Shown here one piece after another: positions 1-7,711 of a stretch of DNA of 14,430 nt. Under the pieces are notes generated by a model, which ran no database searches, was not told the origin of the DNA, and saw only the letters and a list, made by a program, of their open reading frames with translations. Origin of the DNA: Akkermansiaceae bacterium UBA4589 (GTDB lineage: Bacteria > Verrucomicrobiota > Verrucomicrobiia > Verrucomicrobiales > Akkermansiaceae); NCBI GenBank assembly GCA_002387565.1, contig DGJT01000033.1, positions 1 through 14,430 of the forward strand, written 5' to 3'. A program made the translations under genes and the position numbers. The first letter of the stretch is position 1. Every line of letters begins with the position of its first letter.

Positions 1-154
1 CCAAGAGCACTCAATCGTGCTTGTACGTGGTGGTCGTGTAAAGGATTTGCCTGGTGTTCGTTATCATGTTGTTCGTGGTGCACTTGATACTTTAGGTGTA
101 GATGGACGTAAGCAATCTCGTTCTAAGTATGGTGCTAAGAAACCAAAGAAATAA
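1..154 (+). CDS. rpsL: 30S ribosomal protein S12 (uS12), C-terminal part
   Basis: This is the 3' end of the S12 gene, cut by the window edge; the reading frame begins at base 2 and stops at TAA 152-154, leaving 50 codons. The peptide contains GGRVKDLPGVRYH, the conserved S12 loop at the decoding centre. The Asp in VKDLPG is the residue methylthiolated by RimO in other bacteria, and the Lys before it is a classic streptomycin-resistance position; here it is the sensitive-type Lys. The peptide ends in the usual basic tail (SRSKYGAKKPKK). S12 binds 16S rRNA in the 30S subunit and monitors codon-anticodon pairing. rpsG follows 15 nt later, as expected for the head of a str operon. Confidence 0.97.
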   Translation, partial: QEHSIVLVRGGRVKDLPGVRYHVVRGALDTLGVDGRKQSRSKYGAKKPKK

Positions 155-169
155 TCTAAATACAAATAT

Positions 170-646
170 ATGATGGCTCGTAGAAAACGACTTTATAAAA
201 AAATAGAACTAGTTGATCCTCATTATGAGAGCAAACTAGTAGCTAGTTTAATTTCAAGAGTAATGCTCAGTGGTAAGCGTTCTCTTGCTGAACGCATTGT
301 TTATGGTGCGATTAATCGCGCTAACGAAGGTAGTGACGCTATTGATCCTTTGCAAATCTTACAAAGAGCGATTGATAACGCTCAGCCTAAAGTAGAAGTA
401 AAAAGTCGCCGTGTAGGTGGTGCTACTTATCAGGTTCCTATGGAAATTGAAGAAAGCCGTGCAAAAGCTCTTGCTATGCGTTGGTTGATTCAATGTGCTC
501 GTAAGCGTAAAGGTTCTTCAATGGAATATGCTCTTGCTAACGAAATTAAAGACGCCGCTAACAATCAAGGTGCAGTAGTAAGAAAGCGTGACGACATGCA
601 TAAGATGGCTCAAGCCAACCGTGCGTTCGCTCACTTTAGATTCTAA
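170..646 (+). CDS. rpsG: 30S ribosomal protein S7 (uS7)
   Basis: S7 nucleates assembly of the 30S head on the 3' domain of 16S rRNA and lies near the exit site. The 158-residue product matches the usual length of about 156. Diagnostic stretches are DPHYESKLVASLISRVMLSGK (about residues 16-36; the family pattern DPxY...N/S...M..GK), VEVKSRRVGGATYQVP (75-90) and the C-terminal RKRDDMHKMAQANRAFAHF (138-156). Two ATGs stand in tandem at 170 and 173. The second gives the standard N-terminus MARRKR, so the true start may be 173. No Shine-Dalgarno sequence is visible in the AT-rich 15-nt leader. It lies between rpsL and fusA in the normal str order. Confidence 0.97.
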   Translation: MMARRKRLYKKIELVDPHYESKLVASLISRVMLSGKRSLAERIVYGAINRANEGSDAIDPLQILQRAIDNAQPKVEVKSRRVGGATYQVPMEIEESRAKALAMRWLIQCARKRKGSSMEYALANEIKDAANNQGAVVRKRDDMHKMAQANRAFAHFRF

Positions 647-660
647 TTATATTCAACTTC

Positions 661-2811
661 ATGTCAGTTAATCATTCAGATCGTCCATTCCCGCTAGAGC
701 GTACCAGAAATATTGGTATCGCTGCGCATATCGATGCGGGTAAGACGACGCTGACTGAGAGAGTGTTATTTTACACTGGCATGATTCATCAGATTGGTGA
801 AGTGCACGATGGTGCTACGACTACCGATCACATGGAGCAAGAAAGAGAGCGTGGTATCACTATCACCTCTGCTGCAGTAACTTGCTCTTGGACACAACTT
901 CAAGAAGAAGGGGTATCTAAGTTGTACGCCAATCAAAAGCAGCGCATCAACATTATTGATACGCCAGGTCACGTTGACTTCACTGCTGAAGTTGAACGTT
1001 CTTTACGTGTGCTTGATGGTACAGTAGTTGTATTCTGTGCTGTAGCTGGAGTTCAGCCTCAAACTGAAACAGTTTGGAGACAAGCAAGTAAATATGATGT
1101 GCCTCGTATCGTGTTCGTTAATAAAATGGACCGTGTAGGTGCTGACTTTGATAATGTGGTTGCTGAGCTTAGTGAGAAATTAGGAGCTAATCCAGTGCCA
1201 GTACTTATTCCAATTGGTGCCGAAGATAGTCTCATTGGTCAAATCGATGTGATTAACCAAAAAGCGATTGTCTACAAAGACGACAAAAATTCTGGTTCAA
1301 CTTACGAGATTCAAGAATTAGAAGGAGAGTTAGCTTATCTCAAGGAGCAGGCGCAAGCTGCTTATCAAAATCTCCTTTCTCAAGTAGCCGATGTCAATGA
1401 CACTGTGGCTGAGAAATTCCTCATGGAGGAAGAAGTGAGCTTAGAAGAGCTCAAACAAGGTTTACGCCAAGCAACTATCGAAAACAAAATTGTGCCTGTT
1501 GCCGGTGGTTCAGCTTTCAAAAACAAAGGTGTTCAATACCTAATTGACGCTATTGTTGATTACCTTCCAAGTCCGCTTGATATTCCTGCTGCTCAAGGTC
1601 AATCAGCAGATGATGAAACTATTGAGGTTTCAACTATCACTTCCGATAATGAGAAGTTCTGTGCTCTAGCCTTTAAACTATGGGCAGATAAGTATGTAGG
1701 TAAGCTCGTATTTTTCCGTGTCTATTCAGGCACTATTTCAAAAGGTCAATCAGTCTACAATCCACGCACTCGTAAAAAAGAGCGCATCGGTCGTCTGATT
1801 CAAATCCAAGCTGACAGACACGAAGAGGTCGATACTTGTTACGCTGGTGATATTGCTGCGATTGCAGGTATTAAGAATGTAACTACAGGTGATACGCTTT
1901 GTGATCAGAATTTCGATATCCTTCTTGAACCACCAAGTTTCCCTGAGCCAGTAATCAGTATGGCGGTTGAGCCTAAAACAGTGGCTGATCAAGAAAAGAT
2001 GTCAGACGCCTTAGCTCGTCTCTCAGAAGAAGATCCTACTTTCATGGTGAAAACTGACGAAGACACAGGTCAAACCATTATTTCAGGTATGGGTGAGCTT
2101 CATCTCGAAGTCATTATTGATAGATTAAAACGTGAATTTTCTGTGGCTGCCAATGTAGGTAAACCACAAATCGCTTACCGCGAGACCATTACTCTAAAAG
2201 CAGGTGGTGAAGGTAAGCTAGTTAAGCAAACAGGAGGCAAGGGTCAGTATGGTCATGTCATCTTAGAAATCGCTCCAGCAGAGAAAGGTAAAGGCTTAAC
2301 AATCGATAGCAAAGTAACAGGAGGTGCTATCCCTAAAGATTTTATGAGTGCTGTTTACGCAGGTGTGACTGATGCTATGAGTAATGGTGTCGTTGCAGGT
2401 TATCCTGTAGTAGATGTGCATGTGACAATTCTTGATGGTTCTTATCATGAAGTTGATTCAAATGAAAACGCATTTAAAATGGCAGCTATTTTTGCTATGA
2501 GAGATGCGTTTAAGAAAGCCGAAGCTGTATTGCTTGAGCCTATTATGGATGTAGAGGTTTCTACTCCTGAAGAGCACCAAGGAGACATCATGGGTGATAT
2601 GAATCGTCGTCGTGGTCAAGTGCAGAGCATTGAGAATAAGCCTAAGTTGGCAGTGTTAAAGGTCAATGTGCCTTTAGCAGAAATGTTTGGTTATTCAACT
2701 GTAGTTAGAACTCTCTCTTCAGGTAGAGCTTCTTACTCAATGGAGCCTTCAAATTTTGAACAAGTCCCACAGAATGTAGTGGATCAAATCATCGCAACAA
2801 GATTTAACTAA
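661..2811 (+). CDS. fusA: Translation elongation factor G
   Basis: EF-G is the cytoplasmic GTPase that moves tRNAs and mRNA through the ribosome after peptide-bond formation and helps recycle ribosomes with RRF. The 716-residue length is typical. All G motifs are present: P-loop AHIDAGKTT (22-30), switch I RGITI (64-68) with its Thr at 67, DTPGHVD (100-106), NKMD (154-157) and GSAFKNKG (283-290). Later domains include GMGELHLEV and the domain IV/V segment with GGKGQYGHV and TPEEHQGDIMGD. The start ATG lies 14 nt after rpsG and lacks a Shine-Dalgarno sequence. rpsJ follows directly, so the tuf gene found here in many bacteria is absent. Nothing suggests a mitochondrial-type or resistance paralogue; it looks like the housekeeping copy. 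Confidence 0.98.
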   Translation: MSVNHSDRPFPLERTRNIGIAAHIDAGKTTLTERVLFYTGMIHQIGEVHDGATTTDHMEQERERGITITSAAVTCSWTQLQEEGVSKLYANQKQRINIIDTPGHVDFTAEVERSLRVLDGTVVVFCAVAGVQPQTETVWRQASKYDVPRIVFVNKMDRVGADFDNVVAELSEKLGANPVPVLIPIGAEDSLIGQIDVINQKAIVYKDDKNSGSTYEIQELEGELAYLKEQAQAAYQNLLSQVADVNDTVAEKFLMEEEVSLEELKQGLRQATIENKIVPVAGGSAFKNKGVQYLIDAIVDYLPSPLDIPAAQGQSADDETIEVSTITSDNEKFCALAFKLWADKYVGKLVFFRVYSGTISKGQSVYNPRTRKKERIGRLIQIQADRHEEVDTCYAGDIAAIAGIKNVTTGDTLCDQNFDILLEPPSFPEPVISMAVEPKTVADQEKMSDALARLSEEDPTFMVKTDEDTGQTIISGMGELHLEVIIDRLKREFSVAANVGKPQIAYRETITLKAGGEGKLVKQTGGKGQYGHVILEIAPAEKGKGLTIDSKVTGGAIPKDFMSAVYAGVTDAMSNGVVAGYPVVDVHVTILDGSYHEVDSNENAFKMAAIFAMRDAFKKAEAVLLEPIMDVEVSTPEEHQGDIMGDMNRRRGQVQSIENKPKLAVLKVNVPLAEMFGYSTVVRTLSSGRASYSMEPSNFEQVPQNVVDQIIATRFN

Positions 2812-2833
2812 TTTTAGATTTATTATTGGTATT

Positions 2834-3142
2834 ATGGAAAAGCAAAAAATAAGAATACGTTTACAATCATTTGACTATGCGTCTATTGACAAGTCAGCTC
2901 AAGAGATTGTGGATACAGCAAAGAGAACAGGAGCTAAAGTAGCAGGTCCAATCCCTTTGCCTACAAGAACTGAAAAGTTCAGTGTTAACCGTGCGGTTAA
3001 CGTCAACAAGGAGTCCGTGGAGCAATTTGAGATTCGTACTCATAAAAGAGTCCTCGATATTTTGGATCCAACAGCAGTAACCGTTGATGAGTTGAGAAAG
3101 CTCAACCTTCCAGCTGGTGTTGATATTAGAATTAAAATTTAA
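2834..3142 (+). CDS. rpsJ: 30S ribosomal protein S10 (uS10)
   Basis: S10 is a 30S head protein; in other bacteria it also serves as NusE in antitermination complexes. The 102-residue product is standard in length. It carries the S10 signature GPIPLPT (38-44) and FEIRTHKR (65-72), and ends in LNLPAGVDIRIKI. The segment between the two motifs reads SVNRAVNVNKES, where many bacteria have a version of TVLRSPHVNKKS; this is a modest divergence in the loop that contacts 16S rRNA. It is preceded directly by fusA with a 22-nt gap and starts in the context ATTATGG. It opens the S10 operon portion of the cluster. Confidence 0.97.
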   Translation: MEKQKIRIRLQSFDYASIDKSAQEIVDTAKRTGAKVAGPIPLPTRTEKFSVNRAVNVNKESVEQFEIRTHKRVLDILDPTAVTVDELRKLNLPAGVDIRIKI

Positions 3143-3153
3143 TTAGTAAAATC

Positions 3154-3792
3154 ATGTCTTTAGGTCTTTTAGGTAAAAAAGTAGGTATGACCCGTGTCTT
3201 TGACGAGACAGAGGGTAAGATGATCCCTGTCACAGTCATTGCGGCAGAGAACAATGAGTTTTTGCAAGTTAAAACAACACAGAAAGATGGCTACAATGCT
3301 GTTCAAGTTGCTTTTGATGAACAAAAAGAATTCCGTTTAAATAAAGCAAAAGCAGGTCACATCAAAACTCATGGTGGTACAGCTAAAAAGCTTATCAAAG
3401 AATTCCGTTTTCAAGAAGGCGAGGAAATTCCTAACTTTGAAGAAGTCACTCCAGGTGTGACTCTTTTCGAAGTAGGTCAGACCATCGACGTGCTTGGAAA
3501 AACTAAAGGTAAAGGTTTCCAAGGTGTTGTAAAACGTTACAACTTTGGTGGTCTTCCTCAGTCACATGGTTCAATGATGCACAGACGTACAGGTGCTGTT
3601 GGTGCAGGTTCATGGCCAGCTCGTATTTGGAAAGGTCAGAAAATGCCAGGTCGTCACGGTAACTATAATCGCACAGTTCAAAACTTGAAAGTAGTGCAAG
3701 TCCGTGAAGAAGAAGGAGTTATCTTAGTATCAGGCGCAGTTCCTGGTTCAAAAGGCTCTTATGTAGTAGTTCGCCCAGCGATTAAAGCTTAA
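3154..3792 (+). CDS. rplC: 50S ribosomal protein L3 (uL3)
   Basis: L3 is an early-assembling 50S protein that sends a long loop towards the peptidyl transferase centre. The 212-residue product begins GLLGKKVGMTRVFDE, as usual. It contains the signature KTKGKGFQG (116-124) followed by VKRYNFGGLPQSHG. The central loop at about 135-170 reads MMHRRTGAVGAGSWPARIWKGQKMPGRHG in overlapping parts. The Gln that PrmB methylates in enterobacteria is not present at the corresponding place, as in many non-proteobacteria. It follows rpsJ by 11 nt and precedes rplD by 14 nt, the normal S10 order. Confidence 0.97.
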   Translation: MSLGLLGKKVGMTRVFDETEGKMIPVTVIAAENNEFLQVKTTQKDGYNAVQVAFDEQKEFRLNKAKAGHIKTHGGTAKKLIKEFRFQEGEEIPNFEEVTPGVTLFEVGQTIDVLGKTKGKGFQGVVKRYNFGGLPQSHGSMMHRRTGAVGAGSWPARIWKGQKMPGRHGNYNRTVQNLKVVQVREEEGVILVSGAVPGSKGSYVVVRPAIKA

Positions 3793-3806
3793 TTAATTAA
3801 AAGAAA

Positions 3807-4418
3807 ATGTCTGCTAAATTATTTACAAAAGAAGAAGCTCAAGCAGCTAAGTTCACTCTCCTTGAAGAAGGCAAGGGCAACCAAGCTGTACATGACTTAG
3901 TGATTGCTTACCGTGCGAATCGTCGTAGTGGTACAGCTAACACAAAAACTCGTTCAGAGGTCATTGGTAGCACAAAGAAAATTTATGGTCAAAAAGGTAC
4001 AGGTAATGCACGTCACGGTGACCGCAAAGCCCCTATCTTTGTTGGTGGTGGTGTTGCTTTTGGTCCTAAGCCAAGAAGCTACGCAAAAACAGTTAATAAG
4101 AAAACACGCAAGCTAGCTTTAGCTCGTGTACTTACTAACCTCATCGAAGCTGGTACACTTAAGCAAGTAGCTGAGTTCAAAGTAACAGATGGTAAAACTA
4201 AGTCTTTCTTAAGCCAAATCCAAGAGATTAGCTCAGCCAAGAAAGTGCTTCTTATCTCTGATAGTTTTGACGAAGTCACTTACCGTGCAGCTCGCAATGT
4301 AGGTCACGTACTTCTTATGACTCCACAACAAGTTAATATCGAAGAGATGCTTCACGCTGATGAAGTAGTGCTCGTCGGTAATAGCGCAGAAATCATCATT
4401 GCACGTACTGCAATCTAA
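3807..4418 (+). CDS. rplD: 50S ribosomal protein L4 (uL4)
   Basis: L4 binds domain I of 23S rRNA, and its extended loop lines the peptide exit tunnel with L22. The 203-residue product has the expected tunnel loop at about 47-92, with TRSEVIGSTKKIYGQKGTG and then GGVAFGPKPRSY, followed by an alpha/beta globular part ending in EVVLVGNSAEII. In gammaproteobacteria L4 represses the S10 operon by binding its leader. That leader region, upstream of rpsJ, is only 22 nt here, so the mechanism is unlikely. The 14-nt leader is an AT palindrome-like run with AAAAGAAA next to the ATG and no Shine-Dalgarno core. Confidence 0.97.
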   Translation: MSAKLFTKEEAQAAKFTLLEEGKGNQAVHDLVIAYRANRRSGTANTKTRSEVIGSTKKIYGQKGTGNARHGDRKAPIFVGGGVAFGPKPRSYAKTVNKKTRKLALARVLTNLIEAGTLKQVAEFKVTDGKTKSFLSQIQEISSAKKVLLISDSFDEVTYRAARNVGHVLLMTPQQVNIEEMLHADEVVLVGNSAEIIIARTAI

Positions 4419-4430
4419 CCACGAAGAACA

Positions 4431-4715
4431 ATGAAAGATATTTATCAAGTTATCAAAAAAGTGCGTTTGACTGAGAAAGCTAGTCTCTTGACTGAGCTTA
4501 ATGGTCAATATGTTTTTGAAGTAGATCGTCGTGCAAACAAGCTTGAAATCAAACAAGCAATTGAAAAGCTCCTCGGTAAAAAAGTAGCAAGTGTCAACAC
4601 TTGTAACTACAAAGGCAAAGAAAAGCGTCGCCGTCGTGCAGATGCAGGTAGAACAGCCCATTGGAAAAAAGCTATTGTTAAGCTCCAAGAAGGCGAAGTA
4701 TTAGATTTAGTATAA
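4431..4715 (+). CDS. rplW: 50S ribosomal protein L23 (uL23)
   Basis: L23 sits at the tunnel exit and is the docking site for trigger factor, SRP and the Sec translocon. The 94-residue length is normal. Visible family features are the N-terminal VIKKVRLTEKAS (8-19), YVFEVDRRANKLEIKQAIEKL (27-47), the VASVNT segment (52-57) and the basic loop KGKEKRRRRADAGRT (61-75), which penetrates the rRNA, then W78KKAIVKL. It lies between rplD (12 nt upstream) and rplB (16 nt downstream) in the standard order. Confidence 0.96.
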   Translation: MKDIYQVIKKVRLTEKASLLTELNGQYVFEVDRRANKLEIKQAIEKLLGKKVASVNTCNYKGKEKRRRRADAGRTAHWKKAIVKLQEGEVLDLV

Positions 4716-4731
4716 AAGGAAGGATAATATT
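4711..4731 (+). promoter_or_regulatory. Shine-Dalgarno-like site of rplB
   Basis: AGGAAGGA at 4717-4724 lies 7 nt before the rplB ATG at 4732 and overlaps no other gene after the rplW stop. It is the only start in the window preceded at the proper distance by a recognisable AGGA core. Most other leaders are A/T-rich with no such core. It may be real ribosome pairing or a purine-rich coincidence. Confidence 0.5.
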
Positions 4732-5574
4732 ATGGCATTAAAAAGTTTTAAACCAACAACCCCTTCAAATAGGTATAAATTATTACCTTCATTTGAAGAG
4801 ATTACGAAATCAAAACCTGAGAAGAGCTTAACTGCTCCTCTTAAGAAATCAGGTGGTCGTAATAACCAAGGTCGCATTACTTGTCGTCACGTAGGTGGTG
4901 GTCATAAGCGTCTCTATCGTTTGGTCGATTTCAAACGTAGAAAGCTTAACGTACCAGCTAAAGTGGTAGGCATCGAATATGATCCAAACAGAACTTGTCG
5001 CATTGCTCTTATTGAGTACAAAGACGGTCAAAAGAGTTACATCTTAGCCCCTCTAGGCTTAGAAGTAGGCGCTACTGTAGAAGCAGGTGAAAAAGTATTA
5101 CCTAAAGTAGGTAACGCTATGCCTCTTAAATCAGTACCTCTTGGTACAGCTATTCACAACTTGGAACTTGTTCCTGGTGCTGGTGGTAAAGTAGCTCGTG
5201 CTGCAGGTGGTCAGGCAATCCTTTCTAACCGCGAAGGAGGTTACGCTCTTGTTAAGATGCCATCTGGCGAAATCAGAAAATTCCTTGAGGACTGTTTCTG
5301 TACTATCGGTCAGATTGGCAACATCAACCACATGAACGAAGTTTCAGGTAAAGCAGGTAGATCACGCTGGCAAGGTGTGCGTCCAACTGTACGTGGTATG
5401 TGTATGAACCCTGTTGATCACCCCAATGGTGGTGGTGAAGGTAAGTCTAAATCAGGTGGTGGTCGCCAGCACTTGAAATCTCCTTGGGGTCAACTCAAGG
5501 GTCAGAAGACTCGTCAAAAGACAAAAGCTAGCAACAAGTTGATTGTTCAAAGAAGAAAAACTAAAAACAAATAA
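4732..5574 (+). CDS. rplB: 50S ribosomal protein L2 (uL2)
   Basis: L2 is essential for joining the subunits and for peptidyl transfer, and binds domain IV of 23S rRNA. The 280-residue product has the N-terminal KSFKPTTPSNRYK, the OB-fold region RHVGGGHKRLYRLVDFKR (52-69), the SH3-like region around GAGGKVARAAGGQA (149-162) and the C-terminal MNPVDHPNGGGEGKS (225-239). The functionally important His of the DHP triplet is present (H230, matching E. coli H229). The residue two further on is Asn232, where most bacteria have His (DHPHGGGEG). The insert SGGGRQHLKSPWG (241-253) and basic tail follow. It precedes rpsS by 11 nt. Confidence 0.98.
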   Translation: MALKSFKPTTPSNRYKLLPSFEEITKSKPEKSLTAPLKKSGGRNNQGRITCRHVGGGHKRLYRLVDFKRRKLNVPAKVVGIEYDPNRTCRIALIEYKDGQKSYILAPLGLEVGATVEAGEKVLPKVGNAMPLKSVPLGTAIHNLELVPGAGGKVARAAGGQAILSNREGGYALVKMPSGEIRKFLEDCFCTIGQIGNINHMNEVSGKAGRSRWQGVRPTVRGMCMNPVDHPNGGGEGKSKSGGGRQHLKSPWGQLKGQKTRQKTKASNKLIVQRRKTKNK

Positions 5575-5585
5575 TTGATAATCTT

Positions 5586-5855
5586 ATGCCTCGTTCACTA
5601 AAAAAAGGTGCTTTCATCGATCAAAAGCTATTAGCTAAAATTGATAAAGCCGCAGAGACCTCAGACCGTAAACCAATCAAAACTTGGAGTCGTCGTTCAA
5701 TGATCACTCCTGACTTTGTAGGTCACAACTTCTTGGTCCATAATGGTAAAAGTTTTCTCCCTGTGTATGTAACAGAAAACATGGTTGGTCATAAACTCGG
5801 TGAGTTTTCGATCACACGTGTCTTCAAAGCACACGGTGGTATTGGTAAAAAGTAA
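5586..5855 (+). CDS. rpsS: 30S ribosomal protein S19 (uS19)
   Basis: S19 forms a complex with S13 in the 30S head and contacts the A-site finger of the large subunit. The 89-residue product has the usual MPRSLKKGAF start, TWSRRSMITPDFVGH (33-47), VHNGKSFLPVYVTENMVGHK (51-70) and LGEFSITRVFKAHG (71-84). In almost all bacteria the next gene is rplV. Here a 253-codon gene for an exported protein is placed in between, 11 nt downstream, and the reading of S19 itself is intact up to its normal C-terminus. Confidence 0.97.
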   Translation: MPRSLKKGAFIDQKLLAKIDKAAETSDRKPIKTWSRRSMITPDFVGHNFLVHNGKSFLPVYVTENMVGHKLGEFSITRVFKAHGGIGKK

Positions 5856-5866
5856 ATTATAAATTC

Positions 5867-6628
5867 ATGAAACAGTTTAACGCATCACCCTCTAATCAAG
5901 TAACCTCTTTGTTTACAAAGTGGGCGAAAGTTATGGTGATTTCGTTGAGCTGCATGAGTTTAGCTACTTTGGCCTTAGCTGCACCAAGCGCAACTGAACA
6001 ACAACAGTCTGCGTTGCAATTGCAAAATCAACTCCTTAAGCAGAGTCTCATTCAGGCAAAATCTGAATTAGCTCAACTCAAGGAAGAGATGGACGCATAC
6101 AAGCAGTTGTCCTCAACCACAGTGGCTGATAATTCAGCTGAAGACTTAGGAACAACTATAACCCAAGCCTACACTGAGCAATCTAAAAAATTGCTAAAAC
6201 AACAGCTTAAGTTTGGGTTATTACAAAAAATGACCGAAGAGATTTACCTCACGTTATCTCAGAGTCAAGAGTTGCAAGACCAAGCGCTCAAGCAAGAGTA
6301 CATTAACACGGCTCTACTAGCTTTAAGCAAAGGTCTTAATAGTTTGCGTACTCAACAAAACCTCGAAGCTCAAGTGGCCCAAGGTTTATTGCAAACCAAA
6401 GTCAAAGCTATCGATGTCGCAACCGGCCTCATAGTCTTAGAACAAGGAGCTGATGTTGGTGTGCAAATTGGGATGCGTTTTGAAATCAGACGCAATGAGC
6501 AATTGTTAGCTCAAGCCACAGTTGTGGATATTAGAGAGCAAGTGTCTGGGGCTTTCCTAGATGCAACTAAATTCAAAATTACAGATTTATCAGTAGGTGA
6601 TGATGCCTACTTAATCAGAACAATTTAA
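5867..6628 (+). CDS. Exported coiled-coil protein of unknown function inserted in the S10 operon
   Basis: I do not recognise this 253-residue protein. Residues 1-38 look like a signal peptide: Lys at 18 and 21, a hydrophobic core at about 22-37 and a likely cut after ALA (36-38). Cys29 has no convincing lipobox, so a soluble periplasmic protein seems more likely than a lipoprotein. Residues 44-82 and about 95-172 are rich in Gln, Leu, Lys, Ala and Glu in heptad-like spacing, which suggests two coiled-coil helices. Residues 176-253 alternate hydrophobic and polar residues with glycine turns (GLIVLEQGADVGVQIGMRFEI, then GDDAYLI). This resembles the small beta-barrel found at the C-terminus of other exported coiled-coil proteins, such as FlgT-like domains; that comparison is from memory. 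Gaps are 11 nt to rpsS and 15 nt to rplV, so it must be co-transcribed. Codon use is looser than in neighbours, with several GGG, TCG and ATA codons. Confidence 0.9.
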   Translation: MKQFNASPSNQVTSLFTKWAKVMVISLSCMSLATLALAAPSATEQQQSALQLQNQLLKQSLIQAKSELAQLKEEMDAYKQLSSTTVADNSAEDLGTTITQAYTEQSKKLLKQQLKFGLLQKMTEEIYLTLSQSQELQDQALKQEYINTALLALSKGLNSLRTQQNLEAQVAQGLLQTKVKAIDVATGLIVLEQGADVGVQIGMRFEIRRNEQLLAQATVVDIREQVSGAFLDATKFKITDLSVGDDAYLIRTI

Positions 6629-6643
6629 TTAAAGTATAAAATT

Positions 6644-6979
6644 ATGGACGTTATTTCTACTACTAGATATGCAAAAGTATCACCTAAAAAGGTGCATGAT
6701 GTTGCAAGAGAAATTCAAGGATTACCTGTTGAGGTAGCTTTGGATGTGCTTAACTACACACCTAAGAAATCAGCCTTGTTGATTGGTAAAACTTTGCGTA
6801 CAGCTATTGCAGATGCAGAGAACAACTTCAATCTCAATGTTGATGAGCTTACCATTAAAGAGGCCACTATCGGTGATGGCCCTGTAGCTAAGAGACATAT
6901 GGCACGTGCAAGAGGGTCAGCCTCTCCTGTCATCAAGAGAACAAGCCACATTCGTATTGTTTTAACAGACAGCAAATAA
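6644..6979 (+). CDS. rplV: 50S ribosomal protein L22 (uL22)
   Basis: L22 contacts all 23S domains, and its beta-hairpin forms part of the exit tunnel constriction with L4. The 111-residue product has the family core RYAKVSPKKVHDVAREIQG (8-26), ALDVLNYTPKKSALLIGKTL (32-51) and the tunnel hairpin at about 80-101 with RHMARARGSASPVIKRTSHI. No deletion of the type linked to macrolide resistance is apparent in the hairpin. The start has the context AAAATTATGG without a Shine-Dalgarno sequence. It is separated from rpsS by the exported-protein gene. Confidence 0.97.
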   Translation: MDVISTTRYAKVSPKKVHDVAREIQGLPVEVALDVLNYTPKKSALLIGKTLRTAIADAENNFNLNVDELTIKEATIGDGPVAKRHMARARGSASPVIKRTSHIRIVLTDSK

Positions 6980-7003
6980 GTAACAATTTAATCAACTAAT
7001 ATT

Positions 7004-7684
7004 ATGGGACAAAAAGTTAATCCAATCGGTTTTCGTTTAGCGTATAACAAGAACTGGGCATCAAAATGGTATGCTGAGAAATCAGACTATGCCACTAAGT
7101 TACACGAAGACTTAAAAGTAAGAAAATACATCAAAAACCGCATCGGCATGGGCGCTTTATCAAAAGTGCTTATTGAAAGAGCATGGAACAGTGTGCGTGT
7201 GACATTACACACATCACGTCCAGGTCTTGTTATCGGTCGTAAAGGTTCAGAAATTGAAAAGTTGACTAAAGACATTTCAGCAATCTGCAAAAACTCAGAT
7301 GTTAAAATCGACATCGTTGAGATCCGCAAGCCAGAGCTTGATGCTCAATTGGTAGCAGAGCAAATTGCTTTACAACTTGAAAGACGTATCAGTTTTAGAA
7401 GAGCTATGAAACGTTCACTTCAGACAGCTATGGATTTTGGAGCAGAAGGTATTCGTATCCGTTGTTCAGGTCGTTTAGGTGGTGCTGATATTGCACGTGC
7501 TGAATGGTACAAAGAAGGTAAAGTTCCTTTACAAACTCTTCGTGTTCCTATTGACTACGGTACCGCAGAAGCAAACACTGTTTATGGTATCATTGGCATC
7601 AAGTGCTGGATCAATAAGAAAGAAGAGAAAAAAGGTTCAGGTCGCAGCAATAACAACAACAGAGGTGGTCAACGCCGCGGTTAA
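7004..7684 (+). CDS. rpsC: 30S ribosomal protein S3 (uS3)
   Basis: S3 is part of the mRNA entry channel and helicase activity of the 30S subunit. The 226-residue product begins MGQKVNPIGFRL, has the type II KH-domain motif GLVIGRKGSEIE (74-85), and the C-terminal domain with RISFRRAMKRS and GADIARAEWYKEGKVPLQTLR in overlapping parts. The tail past about 207 is a disordered basic stretch rich in Lys, Asn, Gly and Arg (including NNNN and RRG). It follows rplV by 24 nt and starts in the ATTATGG context. Confidence 0.97.
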   Translation: MGQKVNPIGFRLAYNKNWASKWYAEKSDYATKLHEDLKVRKYIKNRIGMGALSKVLIERAWNSVRVTLHTSRPGLVIGRKGSEIEKLTKDISAICKNSDVKIDIVEIRKPELDAQLVAEQIALQLERRISFRRAMKRSLQTAMDFGAEGIRIRCSGRLGGADIARAEWYKEGKVPLQTLRVPIDYGTAEANTVYGIIGIKCWINKKEEKKGSGRSNNNNRGGQRRG

Positions 7685-7711
7685 TTTTAACAATAAAGAA
7701 AGAATAAGGTT

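Noticed and set aside
4233..4688. 151-codon open frame on the minus strand over rplD/rplW
   Set aside because: It lies antisense to two clear ribosomal-protein genes, and its Cys/Phe/Thr-rich product looks like reverse translation of Lys/Glu-rich coding sequence.
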